A stretch of DNA of 64,000 nt from Aedes albopictus. Its lineage: Eukaryota; Arthropoda; Insecta; Diptera; Culicidae. The translations under genes and the position numbers were made by a program. The stretch spans positions 9,521,823 to 9,585,822 of the forward strand of contig NC_085138.1 of NCBI RefSeq assembly GCF_035046485.1. The letters run 5' to 3'. Positions 11,502 to 23,800 of the stretch are shown here, piece by piece (position 1 is the stretch's first letter; each line of letters begins with the position of its first letter). Under the pieces are notes generated by a model. It was not told where the DNA came from. It did no database searches and saw nothing but the letters and a program-made list of their open reading frames with translations.

Positions 11502-11751
11502 TGGCTCTAACTAACGGGGGGTTCATCAATTTGAGTAACCAAATACATTTTCCTTATTTTTTTGGGCAGGATTTTCAGAAAATTGCCATTTTAAACGTTT
11601 TTGAATACAAGGTGTAAATAGTGGGCCGGTCTCAGCGAGAATTTCTCTAATATAATTATTATCAACGTGAACTTCACCCTGGGTCTAATTCTTCCCTTAA
11701 ATAAGAATGCAAGATGCCATACCGAATCATAGGCCAAGAATTTTTTGTGTG

Positions 11752-11960
11752 TTAAGGACAAGGTATTTGGAGTACATTGCTCAAAAATTCTAGAGCACCG
11801 TTTTTTAGCACCGTTGAACGGATTTGGATTAAAATGCATCACGCTGTTGACAACCACTGAACATTTAGCGTGATGCATTTTAATCCAAATCCGTTCAACG
11901 GTTCTAAAAAACGGTGCTCTAGAAATTTTGAGCTATGTACTCCAAATACCTTGTCCTTAA
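11752..11960. mobile_element. Palindromic MITE with TTAA ends
   Basis: A 209-bp, almost perfect palindrome. It starts TTAAGGACAAGGTATTTGGA and ends with the exact complement, CCTTGTCCTTAA. Arms of about 90 bp surround a short centre near 11856. TTAA termini suggest a piggyBac-like target, by inference. Confidence 0.85.
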
Positions 11961-12308
11961 GCTTTACTTGTTTTTAGGATCTATAAACGTCATGGGCACA
12001 TACTGTTATCATAACATATTGAGCGATAATTTGTCATGCCTGTTGAACAGCAGAAATTTTTTGGACGTCTCAACTCAATTGAGCTTCAAAAATCTATACG
12101 TTATACGTACTTTCATACGGTTAAGATACATCGCATAAGCTTCAGCAAAAGTACCTCATGCGTACCAAATTGGAGGCGATATACGGGCATTTGCGGGATA
12201 ATCATAACGCTATGACTTGAAGCGTTATTTTAAGCGATTCAAGGTGCGATGCATAGCATCTTATGCAGCTTCAAGCTCTACTTTTGAAATAGAGAGATCA
12301 CCTCAGTG

Positions 12309-12927
12309 GTTCACACCCTAAGAACTTGCTCGGGGATTGTATGTCCTGCTCCTACCCGTTTGTTGACAAATGAATAAGGGTATCATGCGGAAATCTCGAG
12401 CAACTTAAGCCAACTTCATCAAGACAACATTATTATGAATACATCTCTTCCCACGTTCGATATAGCCTTACTTTCTACAGTCTTACTCATAGTTTGGGTT
12501 ATTTAATAACGCTGGGAAAGGAATTGCCAGATTTTTTTTCTTCTCATTTCAGAGAGCGAGTAATGGCGCTTAAGCCTAGGCTTTCGAGTCAGGACATGAG
12601 GCTGAAATTCCTATGTCCCATCCCAGGACGAAGAACTTCAATGGAGTGATATTAACTTTCTTAGCAACATCACTCCCAACGATTTTGTTTTACATCCAGA
12701 ACACATACTATAATACGGAGTGGCTGACGAGATGTCGCCGTTCTCTGCTTCAATTGTATTCAATGACACTGCACAGTAGGCCTGGCCGCTTCAATACTTG
12801 TAATGCATCTTTGATACTTTGCAAGTATTGATAATGACAAGAAAAATGATAAAAGTAGTCGATTTTATCATTTTCCAGGATTCTTCTAAAAGATGGCTGT
12901 GTAAGTGTAGACTAGACTAGACTAGAC
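12309..12927 (+). mobile_element. Retroposed element, pentanucleotide tail and target duplication
   Basis: About 620 bp flanked by the perfect repeat TAGAGAGATCACCTCAGTG at 12290-12308 and 12928-12946. The right end is a (GACTA)n tail, which fixes a plus-strand 3' end. No reverse transcriptase frame is visible, so it is a 5'-truncated LINE 3' region or a SINE. Confidence 0.75.
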
Positions 12928-12932
12928 TAGAG
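12908..12932 (+). repeat. (GACTA)n microsatellite
   Basis: Four to five units of GACTA forming the 3' tail of the preceding retroposed element. Confidence 0.8.
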
Positions 12933-13088
12933 AGATCACCTCAGTGTTTGTTGAAATGCGCTTGGTTTACCTATACTGTGCGTTTTGGGAAGACTATCTG
13001 GAGTTAAAATCGACGTAGCATGATGATTTGTAAAATTATCACTGCCACTGTATGGCCAGCTCCACCAACTATATCAATGGGGCACGTT

Positions 13089-13436
13089 CGGTGTAGTACT
13101 AGATTTGTAGTAATGAGCTGAATTTTAGTATGGTGAGAAGGTCAGTTCTCTGTTTCTGCAATGAAATGGTACGAAAAGCGTGGGTATCATGATTCGCTGC
13201 CTAATTTGATGCTGTTTGAGCAAAACTTTGGATAACTATGTTGTTTATGTTGCAAGAAATGGAGAAAACAACAACACTGTTACCCAAAGTTTGGCTCAAA
13301 CAGCATCAAATTAGGCAAGGAATCATAATACCCACGCTTTTTGCACTATTTCAGTGCAGAAACGAATAATTGACCTTCTCACCATACTAAAATTCAGCTC
13401 ATTACTACAAATCTAGTACTTCACCGATCTGTTCCC
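13089..13436. mobile_element. Foldback MITE
   Basis: About 348 bp. The left arm CGGTGTAGTACTAGATTTG... pairs with the right arm ending ATCTAGTACTTCACCG. Arms are near 150 bp and include CACCATACTAAAATTCAGCT and CCCACGCTTTT segments, with an AT-rich loop near 13250. Confidence 0.85.
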
Positions 13437-13605
13437 AAGAAACATTCTTGATTCTATTTGGTTCTATTGGTTTTTATGATAGTTTTATCAAAGCATTTCA
13501 TAGTCTAATAATTGATCTCATAATAGCTTCTACTGAACACAACTATTCCTCATCAATCTGTGATTTTAAAAACATCGCCAAGAATACTTGAGATTCAGTG
13601 CATTA

Positions 13606-14260
13606 GCTTGAGCTTGAGCTTGATTGACCGCCCGTGGATGCTACTCCAGTATCGCCAGACCAGCTACACTCACACAAGGATCAATGAGAATAACTGCCGG
13701 GGACTAGCAGGCATCTTCAGTGTGTGAGCGTTGGTGATCTTCTATTTTTAGGCGACAATGGCGCCTGCCACGTCAGGTTGCAGGTCAATGTGGGGAAGGG
13801 GTAAGGAAGTGATGATTGCAATCGTTTGTATCCACATCTGGCCGAATAAACCTCTGCGCCAGCACAAATTCATGCGGATGTTGGAGTGTTGGTGGGAATT
13901 GGTTGGCAGAAGTTCACACATTGGTGTGTGGATACCAGGGTAAGGTGATAGAATTGTGTGTTTTCATTATTTTGAAGAGTGCGGCACAGTTCGCTTGATT
14001 GCATAACTTGTAGGCGTTTTCTAATAGGATTGTGGCACTATGCTGTGAAAGTTTGGAAGGAAGGGAAACGGCTTTTTCAACCCGTTTCTGTTCTAGCGAC
14101 GGCTATGAACATGTTTATATACATGAGTTGTATATGTAGAGAGCAGAGAGAAAGTATATAGAAAGATACAAAGTAGAAGGAAAGGGACGGGCCAGGGATT
14201 GAACCCAGGACCTTCTGCATATAAATCAGAAGCGGTAGCCACTAGACCACCAAGCCCGTC
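13606..14260 (-). mobile_element. 655-bp tRNA-headed SINE, minus strand, full length
   Basis: Flanked by a perfect 25-bp direct repeat (13581-13605 and 14261-14285), so both ends are exact. The minus strand begins GACGGGC at 14260, the first arm of a tRNA-like fold whose partner GCCCGTC lies near 14186. A-box TGGTCTAGTGG is at 14239-14249 and B-box GGGTTCAATCC at 14196-14206. The anticodon loop is oversized, so it is a tRNA-derived promoter and not a working tRNA. A roughly 570-bp body ends in a (CAAGCT)n tail at 13606. A 5'-less copy of its front half is at 50970-51178. Confidence 0.85.
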
Positions 14261-14537
14261 AGAATACTTGAGATTCAGTGCATTAAACCACAAATACAAC
14301 AAGAATTATTGACCTTATCGTCAGTTTTAAAGGCCTCTCGTAGTTATCTTCAATTAACCATTCTTGAGCAAGAGTAACTGTTTTTTAAATAAGAACAGTT
14401 TGGTAGATGAAAACTAAAAAAAAAAGTCCACAAGTATCAAATTCCGGGTGTCGAGCCGTTATCGGAACCAGGAACACTCGTCCCGTCAACTGATCCTGAC
14501 GCAGCGCAGTGCCAAACTCCTCTGATTTCAACATCCG

Positions 14538-14982
14538 AATTGACCGTAGCATTTCCCCAAGTGCCCTAGAATGCTAGTTGACCCTTGGTTTTCCTAGGCT
14601 ACTTCATCAGCTACAACTTTGTTGAAGACCACATTCAAATCGGACGCCTCATTAATTTGTTATTGTATCCAGAATGAAAATCTTTGATCATGATGATTAC
14701 ACTATTCAATGCCCATCGATAACTGCAAATGCAATTTGCCTTGAACCATAGTAAGCCATGATTTATGTGTGCTATCTTTAGCGTCATGTGCAGCAAAGTT
14801 GCCTGCTGGGAAGCTGAACGATCACTGTTAAAGTTTCTGTTGTTGAATAAAGATTGATAACTAATTAATGAGGCGTCCGATTTGAATATGGTCTTCGGCA
14901 AAGTTGTAGCTGATAGAGAAGCCTAGAAGAACCAAGGGTCAACTACCACTCTAGGACACATGGGGAAGTGCAACGGTCAATT
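14538..14982. mobile_element. Foldback MITE, AATTGACCG ends
   Basis: A 445-bp element with ends AATTGACCGTAGCATTTCCC and GGGAAGTGCAACGGTCAATT. Inner arms pair CTACAACTTTG with CAAAGTTGTAG and CGGACGCCTCATTAAT with its complement. The middle of about 170 bp is unpaired. Confidence 0.85.
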
Positions 14983-15660
14983 GAATGAAAAACGTCCTTT
15001 TCTCATAGTAATTGCCATACAAACTTTGAAGAGCTTATGTGCACTCTCAATTTTTATCAAATAAGCTCATTTTATGGGAGAAGGCTTAGAATCTGGTTAT
15101 GAATCGAATAAGCGGTGTGGAGCAAAAACGATTTTTTTAACCACGCAAATACAACACTGTTGAACATATATTGAAAAGGCAGGTTCAATGCCAAAGCAAG
15201 CGGTATGTCAAGATTAAGGTTATGCTCTAAAACATAAGAAAACTGCTTCAAAAGTGAGAGTTGTTTGTGAAGAAATCCCTGGAGATGGAAATGTCTATAG
15301 CCAGAGCGATCCTCTCGTAATGGTGTAATGGTTAACAAAATCCAGCTGATCCACAGAAAAAAGAAAAGCTATCCATGGAAAATATGAAAGCGATTAATGA
15401 AATGTAAAAAACGATCCATAAAAAATAGAAAATAGAGATTATTTCGTAGCAGCACTTCGATAACATTAATGTTAAGAGTTGTGCAGTTTTCATTTCATCA
15501 GTGGTCAAAATTCACGGACAAATTTGAGGTGAAATGTTTAGAAAACCATCAATATTTTTGAACATAGTGTCGGAGCACGATTTGCGATTTAAGAAGCTTT
15601 AGAAGAGATTCTTAGATGACTTGGATAAGAACTTTGAAATAAATTATAAAAGTACAACAG
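14983..15660. other. Unassigned AT-rich DNA
   Basis: No supported ORF, exon or repeat structure seen. Confidence 0.4.
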
Positions 15661-16060
15661 AAATGTTAGAATATTAAAATCATCTGGTCGATAGTGAGAG
15701 ATATAAAGACTGGAAGACAGGAAAAATTAAAGAAAAAAAAAAACAAAAAATTGAATGATAGATATGATGATAAGAATTTCAAAACGAAGGTAAGAAAATG
15801 GAAAGACAGCAAGCTACAAAGATCGCAAGAATGGAAGTTGGGAAGACAGGTAAATAAGAAAATAGGGAGGTAAAAAGATAGAAAGATTGAAAGGCAAGAT
15901 AATTTGAAAAAAAAAATGGAATTCAAAAAGACAAGACAAGAAAGATAAAAATATAACATGAATAAGTAATTCATGAATTGAAGAAAATAGGAATAAAGGA
16001 AGTTTTGGAGATAAAAATACAGGAAGATAGTTCTATCAAATGGTTGAAAGATAAGAGATT
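15661..16060 (+). repeat. Purine-rich GAAAGATAG tract
   Basis: Plus-strand words AAGATAG, GAAAGAC and GGAAG dominate, as at 5155-5480. The minus-strand 102-codon Leu/Phe/Ser-rich frame is an artefact of this bias. Confidence 0.55.
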
Positions 16061-17180
16061 AGGCGGATAGGAATTGTATTACCTCAAAGAACATAATTTG
16101 GACACCTTCACCATCATATTCCTCATTATTTAGAATGCACTAAACAACCCTCATTTTCGCTCTTCTGATTATTCTCCACCCAAGCCTTCACCGACCATAA
16201 ATTTCACGAGTGAAGTGTTTACGGAAATCAGCATTAATCTACAGCCCCATAAATTTAACCAGCACGTCAAGAACATTTTTCATTCCGGCTCATGGTCTGG
16301 GGCTCTCCAGTATCATTCATTTTCCAACTCACTCTGAACCCCATCATCACCAGAGCAGCAACAACGGCATCGCCACCATCCATGATCATCAACAGCAGCC
16401 AGGCCGAGAAAAAAAAATATTAACCAACCTCCCCCCCTCCTTCGCGTTAAATAACTCAATGAAAGTGAAAGTCCTTCATTCGCACATTCTCGCGCATCCT
16501 CTTGCTGCTACCCCTCCTCCTCCTCCTCGTTTATGAATGCTGTAATGTGTGTTTGGTATAGCTATCAGCTTCAGCACAACCTCGTACCGGTTTTTGTTTT
16601 TTTTTTTGCTCTGCTCTATTTGGAGCTTGTTGCCTTCCACCCCCAAGAGATCACCATCGCTGGTCGCGACCACACTAGACCATGTATAGAAGAGCTTTTA
16701 AATCGTGGGATGTCCAATATTATCCATAGAATACAACGAGTGTATGATTTATATTGGTGAGTTCATTTCATATCGTATTTTTGTTTATATTGGTAATTTT
16801 ATATGTCTTTATTATTTAGAGGGAATGAATATAATTTGTCAGAAATTACCATAATATCAATCAAGTCCAGTTTAACGTACCGTTTTTGCAAAAGTTTTGA
16901 CGCTTTTTGATATTATAGCATAAGTCCCTTAACTGTTTAACAAAAAAGGGGTTTCGTGAGCTTGTTGAATTTATTCAATAAAAAAAACTACTCAGGATTT
17001 TACCTAGACATTTGTCTACGAAAGCATGGAAAAATGCTGATCAAAAGAAGAAAGAGGGACAAAACGAGGAAATGATGCAGCAAACCGCCCTTACCAACTG
17101 TCTCAAAAACCTTTTCTCCCCATTAAAATCTCTTTCTTTTCCGTCCCCTTTCTCACTCCCCACACATAGGAGGTACTCAC
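16061..17180. other. Non-repetitive DNA downstream of the 17.2 kb exon
   Basis: Apparently single-copy. It is intronic if the exon at 17181 continues to a further exon outside the window. Includes a CA/CAG-rich part near 16330-16400 and a CCTCCTCCTCCTCCTC run near 16513. No exon with two splice sites found. Confidence 0.4.
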
Positions 17181-17314
17181 CGGCTGTTTGGACGCGGGCA
17201 GCACCCCGATGTTGTTGACACCGGCGCCGGTCCGGACGTTCAGCGCCCGCCGTTTGTTGGCCTCGACATTGCCGAGCGATTCGGCCAAGCCCAGCTCATC
17301 GCCGACGCTGAAGC
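17181..17314 (-). CDS. Internal exon of an unrecognised host gene (3' of the pair)
   Basis: A 134-nt exon. Its acceptor TTGCAG lies directly upstream (17320-17315) and its donor GTGAGTACC directly downstream (from 17180). The exon is GC-rich, with no stops in the used frame, in contrast to its AT-rich surroundings. The first two bases (GC) complete a codon begun by the exon at 41007-41128, giving Gly, and 44 codons follow. Readable stretches are LGLAESLGNVEANKRR, ALNVRTGAGVNNIG and VLPASKQP. It ends in phase 0, so a further exon should lie below coordinate 1 or in the left 17 kb, where I did not find one. No domain is recognised; the peptide looks like a flexible linker or a variable exon. 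Confidence 0.75.
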
Positions 17315-17834
17315 CTGCAATGGAACGTGTGGATAGAAAAGAAGGGGGAAAACAGTCATATACAGATCGTTAAGAATGGTATGCAAACGAAGGCGGATTG
17401 GTAGCTGGGTGGGTGGTTCTGGGAGGTTTTTTTTCGGGGATTTTTTTTTCTTCATTTTCGGTGTAAGGAAGGATGTTTGTAAATTAATGGGGAGAAAGAT
17501 GAAAGGTTGCTCTTATCGCACAAGAGTAGTCACATTCCAAAAATAAGAGGGTTTATGCTGAATGGAGAGTAAGTTGATTAATGGAGACATTTTATGGCGC
17601 ATTGTTGAAGCAGAGTTCTGCTATGGAATTCTGGTTTTTAAGTTTTCCCGGAATTTTTACCCATTTTTTATTAGTTTACATTCATCAGTGAAGATAACCG
17701 AGAGAAATCTAAAAAGATAACTTAAATATTAAGAAGACTACGAAGAATCCTAGAAGAAGTTTTTAGAAAAAATCAGAAAGCATGAAAAGACTCCTGCAAA
17801 GATTTCGAAATGAAGAGAGGATACTTAAGAGATT

Positions 17835-20800
17835 CCTTAGAGGATTCTGAAGAGAATCCTGAGAGGGCTCTGAAGAGAATCCTGAGAGGGCTCTGAAGAG
17901 AATCCAGAGAGGATTCTGAAGAGAATCCTGAGAGGATTCTGCAGAGAATCCTGAAAGGATTCTGAAGAGAATCCTGAGAGAATTCTGAAGAGAATCCGTA
18001 GAGGATTCTGAAGAGAATCCGTAGAGGATTCTGAAGAGAATCCTGAGAGGATTCTGCAGAGAATCCTGAGAGGATTCTGAAGGATTCTGACAGGAATCTG
18101 AAGAGAATCCTGAGAGGATTCTACAGAGAATCCTGAGAGGATTCTGCAGAGAATCCTGAGAGAATTCTGCAGAGAATCCTGAGAGGATTCTGCAGAGAAT
18201 CCTGAGAGGATTCTGCAGAGAATCCTGAGAGGATTCTGCAGAGAATCCTGAGAGGATTCTGCAGAGAATCCTGAGAGGATTCTGCAATGAATCCTGAGAG
18301 GATTCTGCAGAGAATCCTGAGAGGATTCTGCAGAGAATCCTGAGAGGATTCTGCAGAGAATCCTGAGAGGATTCTGCAGAGAATCCTGAGAGGATTCTGC
18401 AGAGAATCCTGAGAGGATCCTGCAGATAATCCTGAGAGGATTCTGCAGAGAATCCTGAGAGGATTCTGCAGAGAATCCTGAGAGGATCCTGCAGAGAATC
18501 CTGAGAGGATCCTGCAGAGAATCCTGAGAGGATCCTGCAGAGAATCCTGAGAGGATCCTGCAGAGAATCCTGAGAGGATCCTGCAGAGAATCCTGAGAGG
18601 ATCCTGCAGAGAATCCTGAGAGGATCCTGCAGAGAATCCTGAGAGGATCCTGCAGAGAATCCTGAGAGGATCCTGCAGAGAATCCTGAGAGGATCCTGCA
18701 GAGAATCCTGAGAGGATTCTGCAGAGAATTCTGAGAGGATTCTGCAGAGAATTCTGAGAGGATTCTGCAGAGAATCCTGAGAGGATTCTGCAGAGAATCC
18801 TGAGAGGATTCTGCAGAGAATCCTGAGAGGATTCTGCAGAGAATCCTGAGAGGATTCTGCAGAGAATCCTGAGAGGATTCTGCAGAGAATCCTGAGAGGA
18901 TTCTGCAGAGAATCCTGAGAGGATTCTGCAGAGAATCCTGAGAGGATTCTGCAGAGAATCCTGAGAGGATTCTGCAGAGAATCCTGAGAGGATTCTGCAG
19001 AGAATCCTGAGAGGATTCTGCAGAGAATCCTGAGAGGATTCTGCAGAGAATCCTGAGAGGATTCTGCAGAGAATCCTGAGAGGATTCTGCAGAGAATCCT
19101 GAGAGGATTCTGCAGAGAATCCTGAGAGGATTCTGCAGAGAATCCTGAGAGGATTCTGCAGAGAATCCTGAGAGGATTCTGCAGAGAATCCTGAGAGGAT
19201 TCTGCAGAGAATCCTGAGAGGATTCTGCAGAGAATCCTGAGAGGATTCTGCAGAGAATTCTGAGAGGATTCTGCAGAGAATTCTGAGAGGATTCTGCAGA
19301 GAATCCTGAGAGGATTCTGCAGAGAATCCTGAGAGGATTCTGCAGAGAATCCTGAGAGGATTCTGCAGAGAATCCTGAGAGGATTCTGCAGAGAATCCTG
19401 AGAGGATTCTGCAGAGAATCCTGAGAGGATTCTGCAGAGAATCCTGAGAGGATTCTGCAGAGAATCCTGAGAGGATTCTGCAGAGAATCCTGAGAGGATT
19501 CTGCAGAGAATCCTGAGAGGATTCTGCAGAGAATCCTGAGAGGATTCTGCAGAGAATTCTGAGAGGATTCTGCAGAGAATCCTGAGAGGATTCTGCAGAG
19601 AATCCTGAGAGGATTCTGCAGAGAATCCTGAGAGGATTCTGCAGAGAATCCTGAGAGGATTCTGCAGAGAATCCTGAGAGGATTCTGCAGAGAATCCTGA
19701 GAGGATTCTGCAGAGAATCCTGAGAGGATTCTGCAGAGAATCCTGAGAGGATTCTGCAGAGAATCCTGAGAGGATTCTGCAGAGAATCCTGAGAGGATTC
19801 TGCAGAGAATCCTGAGAGGATTCTGCAGAGAATCCTGAGAGGATTCTGCAGAGAATCCTGAGAGGATTCTGCAGAGAATCCTGAGAGGATTCTGCAGAGA
19901 ATCCTGAGAGGATTCTGCAGAGAATCCTGAGAGGATTCTGCAGAGAATCCTGAGAGGATTCTGCAGAGAATCCTGAGAGGATTCTGCAGAGAATCCTGAG
20001 AGGATTCTGCAGAGAATCCTGAGAGGATTCTACAGAGAATCCTGAGAGGATTCTGAAGAGAATCCTGAGAGGATTCTGCAGAGAATCCTGAAAGGATTCT
20101 GAAGAGAATCCTGAGAGAATTCTGAAGAGAATCCGTAGAGGATTCTGAAGAGAATCCGTAGAGGATTCTGAAGAGAATCCTGAGAGGATTCTGCAGAGAA
20201 TCCTGAGAGGATTCTGCAGAGAATCCTGAGAGGATTCTGAAGGATTCTGACAGGAATCTGAAGAGAATCCTGAGAGGATTCTACAGAGAATCCTGAGAGG
20301 ATTCTGCAGAGAATCCTGAGAGAATTCTGCAGAGAATCCTGAGAGAATTCTGCAGAGAATCCTGAGAGGATTCTGCAGAGAATCCTGAGAGGATTCTGCA
20401 GAGAATCCTGAGAGGATTCTGCAGAGAATTCTGAGAGGATTCTGCAGAGAATCCTGAGAGGATTCTGCAGAGAATCCTGAGAGGATTCTGCAGAGAATCC
20501 TGAGAGGATTCTGCAGAGAATCCTGAGAGGATTCTGCAGAGAATCCTGAGAGGATTCGGCAGAGAATCCTGAGAGGATTCTGCAGAGAATCCTGAGAGGA
20601 TTCTGCAGAGAATCCTGAGAGGATTCTGCAGAGAATCCTGAGAGGATTCTGCAGAGAATCCTGAGAGGATTCTGCAGAGAATCCTGAGAGGATTCTGCAG
20701 AGAATCCTGAGAGGATTCTGCAGAGAATCCTGAGAGGATTCTGCAGAGAATCCTGAGAGGATTCTGCAGAGAATCCTGAGAGGATTCTGCAGAGAATCCT

Positions 20801-23800
20801 GAGAGGATTCTGCAGAGAATCCTGAGAGGATTCTGCAGAGAATCTTGAGAGGATTCTGAAGAGAATCCTGAGAGGATTCTGCAGAGAATCCTGAAAGGAT
20901 TCTGAAGAGAATCCTGAGAGGATTCTGAAGAGAATCCTGAAAGGATTCTGAAGAGAATCCTGAGAGAATTCTGAAGAGAATCCGTAGATGATGCTGAAGA
21001 GAATCCGTAGAGGATTCTGAAGAGAATCCTGAGAGGATTCTGCAGAGAATCCTGAGAGGATTCTGAAGGATTCTGACAGGAATCTGAAGAGAATCCTGAG
21101 AGGATTCTACAGAGAATCCTGAGAGGATTCTGCAGAGAATCCTGAGAGAATTCTGCAGAGAATTCTGAGAGGATTCTGCAGAGAATCCTGAGAGGATTCT
21201 GCAGAGAATCCTGAGAGGATTCTGCAGAGAATCCTGAGAGGATTCTGCAGAGAATCCTGAGAGGATTCTGCAGAGAATCCTGAGAGGATTCTGCAATGAA
21301 TCCTGAGAGGATTCTGCAATGAATCCTGAGAGGATTCTGCAATGAATCCTGAGAGGATTCTGCAGAGAATCCTGAGAGGATTCTGCAGAGAATCCTGAGA
21401 GGATTCTGCAGAGAATCCTGAGAGGATTCTGCAGAGAATCCTGAGAGGATTCTGCAGAGAATCCTGAGAGGATTCTGCAGAGAATCCTGAGAGGATTCTG
21501 CAGAGAATCCTGAGAGGATTCTGCAGAGAATCCTGAGAGGATTCTGCAGAGAATCCTGAGAGGATTCTGCAGAGAATCCTGAGAGGATTCTGCAGAGAAT
21601 CCTGAGAGGATTCTGCAGAGAATCCTGAGAGGATTCTGCAGAGAATCCTGAGAGGATCCTGCAGATAATCCTGAGAGGATTCTGCAGAGAATCCTGAGAG
21701 GATTCTACAGAGAATCCTGAGAGGATCCTGCAGAGAATCCTGAGAGGATCCTGCAGAGAATCCTGAGAGGATCCTGCAGAGAATCCTGAGAGGATCCTGC
21801 AGAGAATCCTGAGAGGATCCTGCAGAGAATCCTGAGAGGATCCTGCAGAGAATCCTGAGAGGATCCTGCAGAGAATCCTGAGAGGATCCTGCAGAGAATC
21901 CTGAGAGGATCCTGCAGAGAATCCTGAGAGGATCCTGCAGAGAATCCTGAGAGGATCCTGCAGAGAATCCTGAGAGGATCCTGCAGAGAATCCTGAGAGG
22001 ATTCTGCAGAGAATCCTGAGAGGATTCTGCAGAGAATCCTGAGAGGATTCTGCAGAGAATCCTGAGAGGATTCTGCAGAGAATCCTGAGAGGATTCTGCA
22101 GAGAATCCTGAGAGGATTCTGCAGAGAATCCTGAGAGGATTCTGCAGAGAATCCTGAGAGGATTCTGCAGAGAATCCTGAGAGGATTCTGCAGAGAATCC
22201 TGAGAGGATTCTGCAGAGAATCCTGAGAGGATTCTGCAGAGAATCCTGAGAGGATTCTGCAGAGAATCCTGAGAGGATTCTGCAGAGAATCCTGAGAGGA
22301 TTCTGCAGAGAATCCTGAGAGGATTCTGCAGAGAATCCTGAGAGGATTCTGCAGAGAATCCTGAGAGGATTCTGCAGAGAATTCTGAGAGGATTCTGCAG
22401 AGAATCCTGAGAGGATTCTGCAGAGAATCCTGAGAGGATTCTGCAGAGAATCCTGAGAGGATTCTGCAGAGAATCCTGAGAGGATTCTGCAGAGAATCCT
22501 GAGAGGATTCTGCAGAGAATCCTGAGAGGATTCTGCAGAGAATCCTGAGAGGATTCTGCAGAGAATCCTGAGAGGATTCTGCAGAGAATCCTGAGAGGAT
22601 TCTGCAGAGAATCCTGAGAGGATTCTGCAGAGAATCCTGAGAGGATTCTGCAGAGAATCCTGAGAGGATTCTGCAGAGAATCCTGAGAGGATTCTGCAGA
22701 GAATCCTGAGAGGATTCTGCAGAGAATCCTGAGAGGATTCTGCAGAGAATCCTGAGAGGATTCTGCAGAGAATCCTGAGAGGATTCTGAAGAGAATCCTG
22801 AGAGGATTCTGAAGAGAATCCTGAGAGGATTCAGCAGAGAATCCTGAGAGGATTCTGCAGAGAATCCTGAGAGGATTCTGCAGAGAATCCTGAGAGGATT
22901 CTGCAGAGAATCCTGAGAGGATTCTGCAGAGAATCCTGAGAGGATTCTGATGAGAATCCTGAGAGGATTCTGATGAGAATCCTGAGAGGATTCTGGAGAG
23001 AATCCTGAGAGGATTCTGGAGAGAATCCTGAGAGGATTCTAAAGAGAATCCTGAGAGGATTCTGGAGAGAATCCTGAGAGGATTCTGGAGAGAATCCTGA
23101 GAGGATTCTGATGAGAATCCTGAGAGGATTCTGATGAGAATCCTGAGAGGATTCTGGAGAGAATCCTGAGAGGATTCTGGAGAGAATCCTGAGAGGATTC
23201 TAAAGAGAATCCTGAGAGGATTCTGGAGAGAATCCTGAGAGGATTCTGGAGAGAATCCTGAGAGGATTCTGGAGAGAATCCTGAGAGGATTCTGGAGAGA
23301 ATCCTGAGAGGATTCTGGAGAGAATCCTGAGAGGATTCTGGAGAGAATCCTGAGAGGATTCTGGAGAGAATCCTGAGAGGATTCTGGAGAGAATCCTGAG
23401 AGGATTCTGGAGAGAATCCTGAGAGGATTCTGGAGAGAATCCTGAGAGGATTCTAAAGAGAATCCTGAGAGGATTCTAAAGAGAATCCTGAGAGGATTCT
23501 AAAGAGAATCCTGAGAGGATTCTGAAGAGAATCCCGAGAGGATTCTGAAGAGAATCCTGAGAGGATTCTGAAGAGAATCCCGAGAGGATTCTGAAGAGAA
23601 TCCTGAGAGGATTCTGAAGAGAATCCTGAGAGGATTCTGAAGAGAATCCTGAGAGGATTCTGAAGAGAATCCTGAGAGGATTCTGAAGAGAATCCTGAGA
23701 GGATTCTGAAGAGAATCCTGAGAGGATTCTGAAGAGAATCCTGAGAGGATTCTGAAGAGAATCCTGAGAGGATTCTGAAGAGAATCCTGAGAGGATTCTG

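Larger units (their letters stand above)
9007..11655. mobile_element. Outer foldback element broken by two insertions
   Basis: Left arm 9007-9216 (ATTCTCGCTGAGACCGGCCC, then GGACCCCCCGTTAG) is matched in reverse by 10671-10729 and then 11502-11650. The left arm ends where the 9217-10433 element begins, and the right arm is split by 10730-11501. The order of events is therefore an old foldback element followed by two later insertions. The loop near 10436-10660 holds the short palindrome GCACTCTTAAGAGTGC. Confidence 0.75.

Noticed and set aside
14186..14260. Functional tRNA gene on the minus strand
   Set aside because: The acceptor pairs well, but the anticodon loop is too long and a SINE body, tail and target-site duplication follow.
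17763..21296. A 1177-codon minus-strand frame, with similar 353- and 655-codon frames
   Set aside because: It is a by-product of a 23-bp unit with no stop in its 69-bp three-unit cycle. The peptide is a pure 23-residue repeat, and the frame breaks wherever the unit subtype contains TAA.
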